NCBI RefSeq assembly: GCF_002013375.1
Contig: NZ_MAEW01000009.1
Location: 62,001 to 126,000 of the forward strand
Length of the DNA stretch: 64,000 nucleotides
From: Mycobacterium sp. D16Q13
GTDB lineage: Bacteria; Actinomycetota; Actinomycetes; Mycobacteriales; Mycobacteriaceae
Direction: 5' to 3'
Positions 1 through 9,223 of the stretch are shown one piece after another; the stretch's first letter is position 1; each line of letters starts with the position of its first letter. Below the pieces are notes generated by a model that saw only the letters and a list, made by a program, of their open reading frames with translations, was not told where the DNA came from and ran no database searches. The translations under genes were made by a program, and so were the position numbers.

Positions 1-497
1 TACGTCTGGTCTGGAGCCACGATCTGCAGCAGCTTGAGAACCACCGTCAGCATTCCGGCAAAATGCGTTGGACGAGAGGCACCCTCGAGATCGGCGCCAA
101 GCGGTCCGGGCTGGACGGTAGTGCGCTGACCGTTGGGATACATCGCCTCCGCATTGGGAGCGAAGACCAGCTCGACACCCTCACCGCGTAGTTTCTCGAC
201 GTCCGATTCCAGTGTGCGCGGGTAGGCATCGAGATCCTCGCCAGCACCAAACTGCAGGGGATTGACGAAGATCGACACAACGACCACAGCGCCGGGCACC
301 TTCCGGGCGTGCCGGACCAGTGTCAGATGCCCCTCGTGTAACGCACCCATGGTCGGTACCAACATGATCCGGCGGCCGGTATGCCGCAATGCCTTCGACA
401 CGTCGTACATCGTGTCGGGATCGTGGTGAACAGTGAGTTCTCCACTGACATAGCCCTTCGGCCCCTTCGGCCCCTTCGGCCCGTACAAACTCGTCAT
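1..497 (-). CDS. panC: Pantoate--beta-alanine ligase, N-terminal part (runs off window)
   Basis: Pantothenate synthetase joins pantoate and beta-alanine, using ATP, in the cytoplasm; this is the last step of vitamin B5 synthesis. About 165 codons are present and the C-terminus lies beyond the left edge. The signature [11 protein letters not shown] (class I aminoacyl-tRNA-synthetase-like HxGH nucleotide site) is followed by [10 protein letters not shown] and DLDAYPRT, as in other PanC proteins. The ATG at 497 is 9 nt after the stop of the upstream DUF2520 gene, so PanC closes the ftsH-fol operon as seen here. The N-terminus carries three GPK triplets (residues about 6-14) encoded by a 9-bp tandem repeat. 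These seem specific to this lineage and lie before the conserved GEL segment, so translation through them appears necessary. Confidence 0.95.
   Translation of the reverse strand, partial: MTSLYGPKGPKGPKGYVSGELTVHHDPDTMYDVSKALRHTGRRIMLVPTMGALHEGHLTLVRHARKVPGAVVVVSIFVNPLQFGAGEDLDAYPRTLESDVEKLRGEGVELVFAPNAEAMYPNGQRTTVQPGPLGADLEGASRPTHFAGMLTVVLKLLQIVAPDQT
454..480. repeat. Three tandem 9-bp units inside the panC 5' end
   Basis: Three identical copies of CCCTTCGGC lie head to tail. On the coding (minus) strand they encode collagen-like GPK triplets at the PanC N-terminus. Unit length is a multiple of three, so copy-number change would keep the frame. Confidence 0.9.
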
Positions 498-506
498 CAA
501 ACAGCC

Positions 507-1460
507 CTATCTAGTCCGGGGTTCCAGTGCGGCGAAAACCGATTGGGGTGCGTGCGCACGCTGCGCGGTACGGCGAGCATCGGCGCGATACGCCTCGGCC
601 AGCGCCGGATCAGTCTCGGCGAGTGCGTCGAGATGGCGCTCGACAGCGGCACCGTCGCCGCGCGCCACCGGGCCCGTCAGAGCGGCCTGCCCACGCTCCA
701 GCGCGTTGGTAACGGCGGCGCGCACCAGAGGTGCCAGCATCCGTTCGGGCAGCCCGCCCGGACCATCACCAATTGTCTCCTGCCCCAACAGCTCCTGCCC
801 CCAGAGTGCTGAACGCAACGCCTCAACCGCATCCAGAACCAGCGTCACCACATGGTTGCTGCCGTGCGCCAGAGCCGCGTGATAGAGAGTACGGGCGTCT
901 TCGCGCACGCGCACCGGTTCGCCACCAATCTCCAGCACCAACGCCGTACCGATGGCATACCCGGTCTCATCGGCGGCAGTAATTCCGAAGCAAGAGTTGG
1001 TAAGTCGTTCAATATCTTCGTCACCGCTGGCGAAGGTCATGGCGGGATGGATGGCCAGCGGGATGCAACCGAGGGCAGTCAGCGGCTCCAGGATTCCAAC
1101 GCCGTTGGCGCCCGAAGTGTGCACCACGATGGATCCGGGCCGTACCGAACCGGTGGCGGCAAGCCCCGAGACCAGCGGCGCCAGCTCGTGGTCCGGCACC
1201 GCGAGGATCAACAGTTCGGCGCGTGGAGCGACCTCTTGGGCGGGCAGAATCTGACTTTCCGGAAGGTACCGCTCAGCCCGCCGCCGCGAGGCGTCGGATA
1301 CCGCGCTGCATGCGACGACAAAATGGCCCGCCGCCTCCAGCGCGACACCCACGGCCGTACCCACTCGGCCGGCGGAGATGATCCCGATCGCCAGACGCGC
1401 GGGCCGCAAGCCGTCGAATGGCCCATCGGCTTGGCTATCAGCATTGAAAGCCTCAGACAT
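507..1460 (-). CDS. Rossmann-like, DUF2520 domain protein (Rv3603c-like)
   Basis: Predicted cytoplasmic NAD(P)-type oxidoreductase of 317 residues. An N-terminal Rossmann fold (IGIISAGRVGTAVG at about residue 26) is followed by an all-helical DUF2520 domain that includes GSNHVVTLVLDA, a layout resembling pyrroline-5-carboxylate reductase or ketopantoate reductase. It sits directly upstream of panC (9-nt gap) in the same orientation, as in other mycobacteria. This has led to suggestions of a pantothenate-linked role, such as pantoate formation, but the sequence alone does not show the substrate. A gap of about 150 nt to the preceding gene may hold an internal promoter; I saw no clear one. Confidence 0.85.
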   Translation of the reverse strand: MSEAFNADSQADGPFDGLRPARLAIGIISAGRVGTAVGVALEAAGHFVVACSAVSDASRRRAERYLPESQILPAQEVAPRAELLILAVPDHELAPLVSGLAATGSVRPGSIVVHTSGANGVGILEPLTALGCIPLAIHPAMTFASGDEDIERLTNSCFGITAADETGYAIGTALVLEIGGEPVRVREDARTLYHAALAHGSNHVVTLVLDAVEALRSALWGQELLGQETIGDGPGGLPERMLAPLVRAAVTNALERGQAALTGPVARGDGAAVERHLDALAETDPALAEAYRADARRTAQRAHAPQSVFAALEPRTR

Positions 1461-1614
1461 GGCGAACGAGACACCTCGCAGACTAGATACGTTCCAGTCC
1501 TGCCTGGCAGGTACCGGACGGTCATCAGCAGGCTAGTCCCACCGCAGCGCTATCGGCAGGGGCCTAGGCCGTTAGATTGCTCACTTTCACGCACGATGAC
1601 CAAATCCGCTGAGG

Positions 1615-3108
1615 TCAATCCTCGCGGCGCCTCCGGCGGCCGCCACCGGACTCGGATGACTCGGAGGGATCGCTTTGGAGGCGCCCCAGCAGGTCGGCGA
1701 CCGAGAAGCCGCCGGTTTCCTCGACACGGCGCCGGCCGCGGGTCTCGTCGGACTCCTCGGGTTCCGGAGCCCGGCGCCGGCCGCCCTTCTCCTCGGGTTC
1801 CGGCGCGCGGTGGCCGCCCGCACTCTCGGGATGGCTCGGCTGTTCAGGCGCCGGCGGAGGCGGAGGATAGGACGGCTCGGGTGCCCAATGCCCGCCACCA
1901 GCGGCCTCGGGCGCGGTCGGCGCCTGGTGTCGTGACGGAGTCCCCGAGTGACGCCCCACGGGTGGTTCCGCCTGGTACGGGGCAGGTGCCGGTGCAGGTT
2001 CCTGGGCGGCCCAATTGCTTCCGGAGGTTCCGGGAGGCAGCCATTGACCTTCGGCGGGTGCCGGAGCCCAGGCACTCGGAGGTGGCGGTGGCGGCGCGTT
2101 CCAGTCTGGAGCAGGCGCGTTCCACGCGGGCTGAGGGGCGGGCTGCTCCGGTGGGGCCATCGGCTGAGGCGCGGGATCCCAGTCCTCGCCGTCGGCCGCG
2201 GCATCCCAATCCTCTTGCCTGGCAGCCCAATACGGTGGCTGTACGGATTCCGCGGCGGCCGGGGCCGCTGGAACCACGGGTTCACGCTCCGGTATTGGGG
2301 GCTGGGCCACATGCGGTTCGGGCTGCGGACGCCAATGCGTCCCGGAGGACACCGGCTGCTGATACGGCTCCGGCTCGTGAGGTTGAGCGGACCCGTAGTA
2401 CGGAGGTGCCGGATAGGGCGGGGTGGGAGGTGCCTCGTCCACGTCGACGTGATGCGGATCCTCGGCGACATCGATGATCGGGTATTCCGATGTCCGATTG
2501 TCTTCCTCGACCGCGGTGACGTCCTGATACTCGGCGGCGGGCGTGGGTTGCGGCTCGCGCACGGAAGGGGCGAACGCGGTTGCGGGTGCGCCCGCGTTCG
2601 GTGCGGGCACCGGCTCGGCACCAGGCCAGGGCCCCAGCGCCCGAATCGGATCGTGTTCGATCGCGGGCCGATCACTGAGCTCGGTGTTGAAAAGAATCTC
2701 CAGATTGGTGCGCAGCGCGGCGAGCTCGGCGCGCAGCGTTGCGATCTCGTCGGCGGCCTGCGCCTCGATCTCCCCCGCCAGCTGCTGACGCAATCTGCTC
2801 TCGACCGTCAATTCGTACTCGCGTCGCGCCGAAATCTCCCGGTCCAGCTGCAGGTCGTAGACGAGTTTCTGGTCACGCACCTTGGCCTGGTCGGTATCGC
2901 TCTGCCGGCGGTAGGTCAGCGCGGCGAAAGAAGCGATGACGGCAGCCCATAGCGCCAGCAACAAACCGACGCGCAAATAGATGGCCTTATCGGTGAAAAC
3001 CAGGGCAATCCCGGACCCGATCGCCAGCACCAGCAACGCCGTCAGCAACGCCCACCCCGGGCGTCGGCTGCCACGCCGCGGCTTCGCCGCTCGGGTCGGA
3101 ATGGTCAT
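1615..3108 (-). CDS. DUF6779-type membrane protein with long proline-rich tail (Rv3604c-like)
   Basis: Protein of about 497 residues starting MTIPTRAAK. Two hydrophobic segments (about residues 18-37 and 45-65) are followed by a charged helical stretch with coiled-coil character (about 75-145), then a very long Pro/Ala/Glu/Trp-rich low-complexity tail ending in Arg/Glu repeats. The start at 3108 was chosen because an upstream extension in the same frame would run inside the next gene (DUF3180). It is probably a bitopic envelope protein in the fol-panC operon. No function can be read from the sequence; the disordered tail may bind partners or phosphorylation regulators. Confidence 0.8.
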   Translation of the reverse strand: MTIPTRAAKPRRGSRRPGWALLTALLVLAIGSGIALVFTDKAIYLRVGLLLALWAAVIASFAALTYRRQSDTDQAKVRDQKLVYDLQLDREISARREYELTVESRLRQQLAGEIEAQAADEIATLRAELAALRTNLEILFNTELSDRPAIEHDPIRALGPWPGAEPVPAPNAGAPATAFAPSVREPQPTPAAEYQDVTAVEEDNRTSEYPIIDVAEDPHHVDVDEAPPTPPYPAPPYYGSAQPHEPEPYQQPVSSGTHWRPQPEPHVAQPPIPEREPVVPAAPAAAESVQPPYWAARQEDWDAAADGEDWDPAPQPMAPPEQPAPQPAWNAPAPDWNAPPPPPPSAWAPAPAEGQWLPPGTSGSNWAAQEPAPAPAPYQAEPPVGRHSGTPSRHQAPTAPEAAGGGHWAPEPSYPPPPPAPEQPSHPESAGGHRAPEPEEKGGRRRAPEPEESDETRGRRRVEETGGFSVADLLGRLQSDPSESSESGGGRRRRRED

Positions 3109-3178
3109 GGGGGTGACTGTACCCGGACAGTGCAGTGTGCTGGCCGACCTCGAATCGGCGATTCGACATGCGCGAGTG

Positions 3179-3646
3179 CTACCGGGCGGGAGTCGCGGGC
3201 GGCTCCGGCGGCGACTTACAGCAATGCTGAAGCCATAGCCCGGCGACCACGAGTGCCAGCGCACAACCGGTCGCGATCATCACACCGAGTGTGTCGGCCA
3301 CCGCCGCGGCCAGCTGCGCTCGCCGCGGGAGGATGTAGACGAGCATCGCCAGCCACCATCCGGTCATCAGCGTGCCAAGCCACGCCGACGCCTTCGCGAC
3401 CACCACCGAACGCGCCACCAGCAGCGCCGGTAAACGCCCCGTGCCGACCCCGATCTCGCCGTCGGTGACCTTGTTACGGATGTAGAACGCCCAGCCACCC
3501 TCCACGATCGCGAGAACCAGCAGCGAAACACCGGCAAGCAAAGGGATCGGCGGCAAGGACCCGTAGGACGCGGAGACAAAGAAGAAGCCGAGGATCGCGG
3601 TGAGAGCGCCCGCGATCAGCAGATCGCGGATCCGGGTGGGCCCCAC
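3179..3646 (-). CDS. DUF3180 membrane protein (Rv3605c-like)
   Basis: Small integral membrane protein (155 residues) with four hydrophobic helices in two pairs: near residues 8-28 and 32-52, then about 90-110 and 115-135. The first two end in a basic loop. Its start codon overlaps the folK stop by one nucleotide, so it is translated from the same transcript as the folate genes. The family is actinobacterial and conserved at this place next to folK. Function is unknown. Confidence 0.85.
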   Translation of the reverse strand: MGPTRIRDLLIAGALTAILGFFFVSASYGSLPPIPLLAGVSLLVLAIVEGGWAFYIRNKVTDGEIGVGTGRLPALLVARSVVVAKASAWLGTLMTGWWLAMLVYILPRRAQLAAAVADTLGVMIATGCALALVVAGLWLQHCCKSPPEPPATPAR

Positions 3647-4182
3647 TAGGTCACCGGACCGGTGAGGGTGTCGTCCACCCGTCGGACACCATCGCGTTCG
3701 GCCGGGGCCAGACCGGCGACCAGATCGGCTACTGAGCAGAGGCGTCCACCGACGGTCAGTACCGCCTCCGGGTCAAGGGCCAGCCACGGCACCAGCACAA
3801 AGGCACGCTGGTGCGCACGCGGATGCGGCAGCGTGAGTTCAGCGTCATCGGACAGGACCTCGGTGCTGGCCGCGTCGCCATCGATACCGCGCAGGCAGCT
3901 GATCACGTCGACGTCGAGAGTCCGCGGACCCCAACGTTCGCCGCGCACTCGCTGGGCGGCCTGCTCCAGCCGATGCACCACCGTGAGCCACTCACGCGGT
4001 TCGTGGCCCTGCACGATGACGATGGCGTTGAGAAAGTCCGACTGCGGAACCGGTCCCCACGGAGCGGTCTGGTACACCGGCGATATCCCCACCACGTCCA
4101 CGCCCAGCGCGTCGACGACCGATTGCAGGTGCGTGAGCCTGTCACCAAGATTGGATCCGATGGACAGCACCGCGTGGGTCAC
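3646..4182 (-). CDS. folK: 2-amino-4-hydroxy-6-hydroxymethyldihydropteridine diphosphokinase
   Basis: HPPK transfers pyrophosphate from ATP to 6-hydroxymethyl-7,8-dihydropterin, making the substrate for FolP. The 178-residue protein starts [10 protein letters not shown], contains YQTAPWG and the signature [12 protein letters not shown], and carries the C-terminal [16 protein letters not shown] segment. These are the normal pterin- and ATP-binding parts of the family. It overlaps folB by 4 nt and DUF3180 by 1 nt, so translation is coupled in the operon. Confidence 0.96.
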   Translation of the reverse strand: MTHAVLSIGSNLGDRLTHLQSVVDALGVDVVGISPVYQTAPWGPVPQSDFLNAIVIVQGHEPREWLTVVHRLEQAAQRVRGERWGPRTLDVDVISCLRGIDGDAASTEVLSDDAELTLPHPRAHQRAFVLVPWLALDPEAVLTVGGRLCSVADLVAGLAPAERDGVRRVDDTLTGPVT

Positions 4183-4565
4183 TGCGAGGATCCCCCGTTC
4201 CTCGATCTCCGGGAACGACGGGCCACCACCGCGACATCGCTGAACGTCAACGGAATCGGTGCGTCGGGCTTGTGGACCACCGCCTCGACGGCATGGACCC
4301 TGGAATCGGTCATCACGTCATCGGCGATCGCGCCCGCGACCGATTCGATGAGGTTGCGTGGCGGGCCGGACACGATCGCAGCGGCACGCTGAGCCAGCTC
4401 TCCATAGTCGAGCGTGTCGGTCAGCTGATCCGTCGCTGCCGCGGTATCGAGGTCCAGCCAGACGGTGACATCCACCGAAAACTCCTGACCGTCACGGCGC
4501 TCATGCTCGAAAACTCCATGATAGCCAAAGACTTTCAGGCCCCGCAGCTCGATGCGGTCGGTCAT
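4179..4565 (-). CDS. folB: Dihydroneopterin aldolase
   Basis: FolB splits 7,8-dihydroneopterin to 6-hydroxymethyl-dihydropterin and glycolaldehyde. The chosen ATG ([19 protein letters not shown]) overlaps the folP stop by 4 nt. The upstream extension in this frame lies within the folP 3' end and is not family-like. The conserved [15 protein letters not shown] block and a C-terminal VHKPDAPI segment match the aldolase fold, which forms an octamer in other bacteria. Length of 128 residues is normal. Confidence 0.95.
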   Translation of the reverse strand: MTDRIELRGLKVFGYHGVFEHERRDGQEFSVDVTVWLDLDTAAATDQLTDTLDYGELAQRAAAIVSGPPRNLIESVAGAIADDVMTDSRVHAVEAVVHKPDAPIPLTFSDVAVVARRSRRSRNGGSSQ

Positions 4566-5590
4566 TTCTTGCCACCCTTGGTTCCGCGCTGCGCAACCTC
4601 GCGCCGCCACCTGCCACCCGCGGTCTTACTGGGCTCGGGTCGCACGGTCCGCACCGTCACCTCCATGGTCGCCTCGTCCTGAGGAATATCGGAGACGGGC
4701 TCGGGCTGCTGGTCCTGCGGCTGCCCGTGGCTCTCTTCCTCCTCCTCTTCGATGCTCTCGGCACCACCGGTCTCCCAGGCGCGCACCACCTTCAGCGCAT
4801 CCATGGACGCCGTGACGTCATGGACGCGCACACCCCACACCTCATGCAACGCCCCGAGCGCGGTGATCACCGCGGTTGCGGTTTCGCGCCCATCGGCCGG
4901 CCGTTCCACACCCTTGAGGTCGGTGAGCAACGCACCCAGGAATCTCTTCCTGGAGGCGCCGATGAGAATCGGGTAGCCCAGCTCCTGCAGGTCCGGAATC
5001 GATTGCAGCAGTAGCCAATTATGGTGTGCAGTCTTAGCGAAACCGAGACCTGGGTCAAGGATGATCTTGTCCTGCGAGACCCCGGCCTTAAGTGCGACCT
5101 CCACCGACTCCATGAGCTCACGCGAGACATCAGTGACCACGTCGCCGTAGTTCTTGGCGGCCGGTGTATGTATGAAATTCTTTGAACGCCAATGCATCAG
5201 AATCCAGGGCAGACCCAGATCCGCCATCAGCGGAGCCATCTCCGGGTCCGCCCGGCCGCCCGAGACGTCGTTGACCATGTTCGCACCCGCCTCCACCGCG
5301 GCGGCCGCGACCTCCGCGCGCATGGTGTCAACACTCACGTTGATCCCATGGCTGGCAAGCTCTTTGATCACCGGGATGACCCGTTGCATCTCGATTTTCT
5401 GCCTGATTGGCGTCGCGCCCGGTCGAGTCGACTGCCCACCGACATCGATGATGTCCGCACCGGCGGAGGCAAGAGCCAATCCGTGCGCCACCGCATCCGA
5501 CTGCCTGATGAATTGCCCACCGTCAGAGAAGGAGTCGTCGGTTACATTAACGACTCCCAGGATGTGAGTCAGTGCGGGAGTATCCGTCAC
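4562..5590 (-). CDS. folP: Dihydropteroate synthase with acidic C-terminal extension
   Basis: FolP condenses p-aminobenzoate with hydroxymethyldihydropterin pyrophosphate; it is the sulfonamide target. Visible motifs are [16 protein letters not shown] near the N-terminus, [11 protein letters not shown], the VNDVSGG strand, [11 protein letters not shown] and GASRKRFLG. The catalytic core ends near residue 275. It is followed by about 65 residues rich in Glu, Gln and Pro (a run of six Glu) and then a basic end. The mycobacterial enzyme core is about 280 residues, so the tail is an extension of unknown role. A 7-nt gap follows folE. Confidence 0.95.
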   Translation of the reverse strand: MTDTPALTHILGVVNVTDDSFSDGGQFIRQSDAVAHGLALASAGADIIDVGGQSTRPGATPIRQKIEMQRVIPVIKELASHGINVSVDTMRAEVAAAAVEAGANMVNDVSGGRADPEMAPLMADLGLPWILMHWRSKNFIHTPAAKNYGDVVTDVSRELMESVEVALKAGVSQDKIILDPGLGFAKTAHHNWLLLQSIPDLQELGYPILIGASRKRFLGALLTDLKGVERPADGRETATAVITALGALHEVWGVRVHDVTASMDALKVVRAWETGGAESIEEEEEESHGQPQDQQPEPVSDIPQDEATMEVTVRTVRPEPSKTAGGRWRREVAQRGTKGGKK

Positions 5591-5597
5591 GTCCCGA

Positions 5598-6212
5598 TCA
5601 TGCCCTCATCATCAGGTCGAGAACCTCGGCCCGCGAGGCGGCGTCACGTTTGAACTGGCCTCGCACCGCGGAGGTGGTGGTCGTCGCCCCGGGCTTGCGC
5701 ACGCCACGCATGGCCATACACAAGTGCTCGGCCTCGACCACAACGATCACGCCGCGCGGCTCGAGCTTGCGCACCAGCGCATCGGCGATCTGCGCCGTCA
5801 ACCGCTCCTGCACCTGGGGCCGTTTTGCGTAAAGGTCAACCAGACGAGCGATTTTCGAGAGTCCAGTCACCCGGCCGTGCTGGCCGGGGATGTATCCGAC
5901 GTGTGCAACGCCGTGAAAAGACACCAGATGATGTTCACAGGTCGAGTACATCGGTATCGATTTCACCAGCACCAACTCGTCGTGCTGTTCGTCGAAGGTG
6001 GTGTTCAGTACCGTGTCGGGATCGGTGTATAGACCTGCGAATATCTCCCGGTAGGCGCGTGCCACGCGGGCCGGGGTATCCACCAGCCCATTTCGGTCCG
6101 GGTCTTCACCAACGGCATAGAGCAGTTCACGGACTGCGGCCTCGGCACGTGCCTGGTCGAAGACGTGACCGGTCGGCTGGCCGTTGTACTCGGCCGTCTC
6201 GGGCGAGTTCAT
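5598..6212 (-). CDS. folE: GTP cyclohydrolase I
   Basis: FolE opens GTP to dihydroneopterin triphosphate and feeds FolB, FolK and FolP in this operon. The 204-residue protein has the zinc-binding block [13 protein letters not shown], the GTP-binding [17 protein letters not shown] and the C-terminal [16 protein letters not shown]. The start at 6212 ([11 protein letters not shown]) is one nucleotide after the ftsH stop. A longer in-frame extension would overlap the ftsH tail and is not family-like. Confidence 0.96.
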   Translation of the reverse strand: MNSPETAEYNGQPTGHVFDQARAEAAVRELLYAVGEDPDRNGLVDTPARVARAYREIFAGLYTDPDTVLNTTFDEQHDELVLVKSIPMYSTCEHHLVSFHGVAHVGYIPGQHGRVTGLSKIARLVDLYAKRPQVQERLTAQIADALVRKLEPRGVIVVVEAEHLCMAMRGVRKPGATTTTSAVRGQFKRDAASRAEVLDLMMRA

Positions 6213-6213
6213 G

Positions 6214-8505
6214 TCAGCTCTTGCTCTCGCTGCCCTCATCCGGGGCCGGTGCCGACTGCTGATGTGGAGCGGGCACCGGATACGGGTAGGGCTGCTGGAC
6301 ATGCGGCGGGTACTGGGCGTGGCCCTGCGGCGGGTATCCCGGCGGGGGGTAGGGGGCCTGTCCCTGCGGAGGCCAGCCTGGCGCGTACCAGCCGGCAGGG
6401 GCACCGTAGTTGGCACCGGGAGCCTGACCAGGGTGGGTTCCCGCCGGAACAGGTTGGCCACCTTGACCATTCGGCACAGGACCGCTCGGCACCGCCGGTG
6501 CCCCGTTTGCGGGCGCGGCCGCCGCTGCCTGCTCGGCGATGGCCTTCTTGAACGCGGGCTCCGGGACCGGGGGCGGCCAGGGTTCGCCACGTTCGATGGC
6601 AAGCTCGCCCGGGGTCTTGATGGGTGGCTTGTCGGACGGAATCCGGCCCCCGAAGTCGTCGAACATCTTCAGTCGTGGACGCCGCTGGACATCCTTGAAG
6701 ATCTCCTCGAGTTCCTTACGGACCACGGTCTCCTTCTCAAGCAGCTCACCGGCCAAGGTATCCAGCACATCTCGGTACTCGGTGAGGATGGCCCACGCCT
6801 CGGTGTGCGCGGCCTCGATGAGATTGCGCACCTCCTCATCGATTTCGCGCGCAACCTCGTGCGAGTAGTCGGGCTGGGTGCCCATGGTGCGCCCCAGGAA
6901 CGGATCGCCATGTTCGGTGCCGTATCGCACGGCACCGAGCTTGGCGCTCATACCGAACTCGGTGACCATGGCGCGGGCCTTCTTGGTCGCCTGCTCGATA
7001 TCGGACACCGCGCCGGTGGTCGGCTCACGGAACACGAGTTCCTCGGCGGCGCGGCCACCCATGGCGAACACCAGCTGCGCGATCATCTCGGACCTGGTGG
7101 CCAGGCCCTTGTCGTCCTCGGGTACCGCGATGGCGTGACCGCCGGTGCGACCGCGCGCCAGGATGGTCACCTTGTACACCCGCTCGATATCGGGCATCGC
7201 CCAGGCGGCCAGGGTATGTCCGGCCTCGTGATAAGCGGTGATCTTCTTTTCGTGCTCACTGATGATGCGGCCCTTGCGGCGCGGACCGCCGACAACCCGG
7301 TCTACCGATTCCTCCAGCGCGGCGGCCGTGATGACGGTGCCGTTCTCACGCGCAGTGAGCAACGCGGCCTCGTTGATGACGTTGGCGAGATCGGCACCGG
7401 ACATGCCCACGGTGCGCTTGGCCAGACCGTCGAAATCGACATCGGGACCGAACGGCTTGCCCGCCGAGTGGACCTTGAGCACGGCCTTGCGGCCGGCCAG
7501 GTCGGGGCTCGACACCGGGATCTGCCGGTCGAAACGACCGGGGCGCAGCAGCGCCGGATCGAGAATGTCGGGACGGTTGGTGGCTGCGATGAGGATGACA
7601 CCCTGCCGGTCACCGAAGCCATCCATCTCAACCAGCAGCTGGTTGAGGGTCTGCTCGCGCTCGTCGTGCCCACCACCCAGACCGGCGCCGCGCTGACGTC
7701 CGACGGCGTCGATCTCGTCGACGAAGATGATGCAGGGACTGTTCTGCTTGGCCTGTTCGAAGAGGTCGCGCACACGTGAAGCGCCAACGCCCACAAACAT
7801 TTCCACGAAATCCGAACCGGAGATGGTGAAGAACGGCACACCGGCCTCACCGGCGACCGCGCGAGCTAGCAGCGTCTTACCGGTGCCGGGCGGACCGTAG
7901 AGCAGCACGCCGCGCGGGATTTTGGCGCCGAGCGCCTGATAGCGCGACGGGTTCTGTAGGAAATCCTTGATCTCGTAAAGCTCTTCGACGGCCTCATCGA
8001 CCCCGGCCACGTCGGCAAAGGTGGTTTTCGGCATGTCCTTGGACAGCTGCTTGGCACGTGATTTGCCGAAACCAAAGCCCATGCCACGACCGCCGGACTG
8101 CATGCGGCTGAACGCGAAGAACAGCACCACGAGCAGGATCACCGGCAGCAGGTACAGCAGCAGCGATCCGAGGATGCTGCCCTGGTTCACCGTCGTACCG
8201 ACCGTCGCACCCTTGCCGTTCAGCTTTTCCAGCAGCGGCACTCCGTACCCCGTCGGGTACTTGGTAATGACCTTGTCCTTGCCTTCGGTATCGCCGTTTC
8301 CGGACTTGAGGTCCAGCCGCAGCTGCTGCTCGCGGTCGTCGATGCGGGCGCTCTTGACGTTGTCGGTGTCAATCTGCTTGATCGCGACCGTGGTGTCGAC
8401 GGGTTTGTAGCCGCGGGTGTCGTCGCCGAAGTAGAAGAACGACCACCCCAGCAGCAGCACCACCACGATGACGCCCAGGGTGCGAAACACGTTTGTCCGG
8501 TTCAT
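6214..8505 (-). CDS. ftsH: ATP-dependent zinc metalloprotease FtsH
   Basis: Membrane-anchored AAA+ protease that extracts and degrades membrane and soluble proteins. It has two transmembrane helices (about residues 8-27 and 113-131) around a small periplasmic domain. The AAA module has Walker A GPPGTGKT (204-211), FVDEIDAVG, and the second region of homology [19 protein letters not shown]. The zinc site HEAGH is at 426-430. The last ~110 residues are a Pro/Gly/Gln/Tyr-rich low-complexity tail, longer than in E. coli but usual for mycobacteria. It is the first gene of the leftward folate operon. The region 8506-8666 upstream should hold its promoter. Confidence 0.97.
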   Translation of the reverse strand: MNRTNVFRTLGVIVVVLLLGWSFFYFGDDTRGYKPVDTTVAIKQIDTDNVKSARIDDREQQLRLDLKSGNGDTEGKDKVITKYPTGYGVPLLEKLNGKGATVGTTVNQGSILGSLLLYLLPVILLVVLFFAFSRMQSGGRGMGFGFGKSRAKQLSKDMPKTTFADVAGVDEAVEELYEIKDFLQNPSRYQALGAKIPRGVLLYGPPGTGKTLLARAVAGEAGVPFFTISGSDFVEMFVGVGASRVRDLFEQAKQNSPCIIFVDEIDAVGRQRGAGLGGGHDEREQTLNQLLVEMDGFGDRQGVILIAATNRPDILDPALLRPGRFDRQIPVSSPDLAGRKAVLKVHSAGKPFGPDVDFDGLAKRTVGMSGADLANVINEAALLTARENGTVITAAALEESVDRVVGGPRRKGRIISEHEKKITAYHEAGHTLAAWAMPDIERVYKVTILARGRTGGHAIAVPEDDKGLATRSEMIAQLVFAMGGRAAEELVFREPTTGAVSDIEQATKKARAMVTEFGMSAKLGAVRYGTEHGDPFLGRTMGTQPDYSHEVAREIDEEVRNLIEAAHTEAWAILTEYRDVLDTLAGELLEKETVVRKELEEIFKDVQRRPRLKMFDDFGGRIPSDKPPIKTPGELAIERGEPWPPPVPEPAFKKAIAEQAAAAAPANGAPAVPSGPVPNGQGGQPVPAGTHPGQAPGANYGAPAGWYAPGWPPQGQAPYPPPGYPPQGHAQYPPHVQQPYPYPVPAPHQQSAPAPDEGSESKS

Positions 8506-8666
8506 ACAGCGTCGGCCGCGGTCAGCGGCCCGGTCCTTCCGTCGTCATGGGGCAGGCCATAGGCATACATAATGAACTCTCAGGCTACCTCACCTGCATG
8601 TTCGCATCTGTGGCGCGCACTACGCCCACGGAGAAAACGGAGGTAGTGCCCGGGCCTGTCGCGGGG

Positions 8667-9092
8667 CTAGGTGTTGAAGAGGCTGATGTGCAGGTATACC
8701 TCGTCAGGTGACCTGATGTCTTGGACGATGTCGCGATACACCCAGGGCTTTTCCACGTGGTCTTGAGCCTCCTTGACGTTCGTTGCGGTGGATAACGGAG
8801 GACCCGCGATGACCGTCATCGAGGACGGGTTGTTCACGGGGCGAAAAGGCGCGGTGAACGTCGACTTCCGCAGAATCGTCGCCACATCCCGCTCGCTGAC
8901 ACGCAACGCGACGCGGTAGCGGGTGTCGATACCGTGATCCATCCGAACCTTGAGCACCTGCAATCCAGCAGGGATGTCGATCCGGCCAAAGGCTTCTGCC
9001 TCCTCGACGGGCACCTCGACGTCCGTCGGACCGAAATCAAGGGAACACCCAGCTAATAGTGCGCATACCGCCAGACCCACCCAAGCCCGCAT
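8667..9092 (-). CDS. Small predicted lipoprotein
   Basis: The start at 9092 gives MRAWVGLAVCALLAGC, a signal peptide with lipobox LLAGC, so the mature protein would be lipid-anchored at Cys16. A purine-rich ribosome site (AAAGGGGAG) lies just upstream of this ATG. The mature part (about 125 residues) is mixed alpha/beta with no motif I recognise. It is transcribed divergently from the VWA protein at 9224. Function unknown; it may simply be an envelope protein sharing the control region. Confidence 0.75.
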   Translation of the reverse strand: MRAWVGLAVCALLAGCSLDFGPTDVEVPVEEAEAFGRIDIPAGLQVLKVRMDHGIDTRYRVALRVSERDVATILRKSTFTAPFRPVNNPSSMTVIAGPPLSTATNVKEAQDHVEKPWVYRDIVQDIRSPDEVYLHISLFNT

Positions 9093-9132
9093 GACTCCCC
9101 TTTGATGACCGCCAACTGCCTGCTCAGCCCTC

Positions 9133-9160
9133 CAGACAGTGATCTTGTTCACGGTACTAT
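9133..9160 (+). promoter_or_regulatory. Possible promoter of the VWA gene
   Basis: A TACTAT hexamer at 9155-9160 matches a SigA -10 box. A CAGACA at 9133-9138 stands 16 nt upstream as a weak -35. The implied start near 9167 leaves a leader of about 57 nt before the ATG at 9224. Confidence 0.4.
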
Positions 9161-9223
9161 CGCCCGAGCCTCACGAGCGCGGGCACCGAGTCTGCGTGCC
9201 GCCGAGAACGAAGAGGTCCGGTC

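Noticed and set aside
852..2477. 541-codon open frame on the plus strand across the DUF2520 and DUF6779 genes
   Set aside because: It is antisense to well-supported genes, Arg-rich and with no family motif; a high-GC shadow frame.
6184..7779. 531-codon plus-strand frame antisense to ftsH
   Set aside because: Composition is that of an antisense frame of a GC-rich gene, and ftsH has complete motifs.
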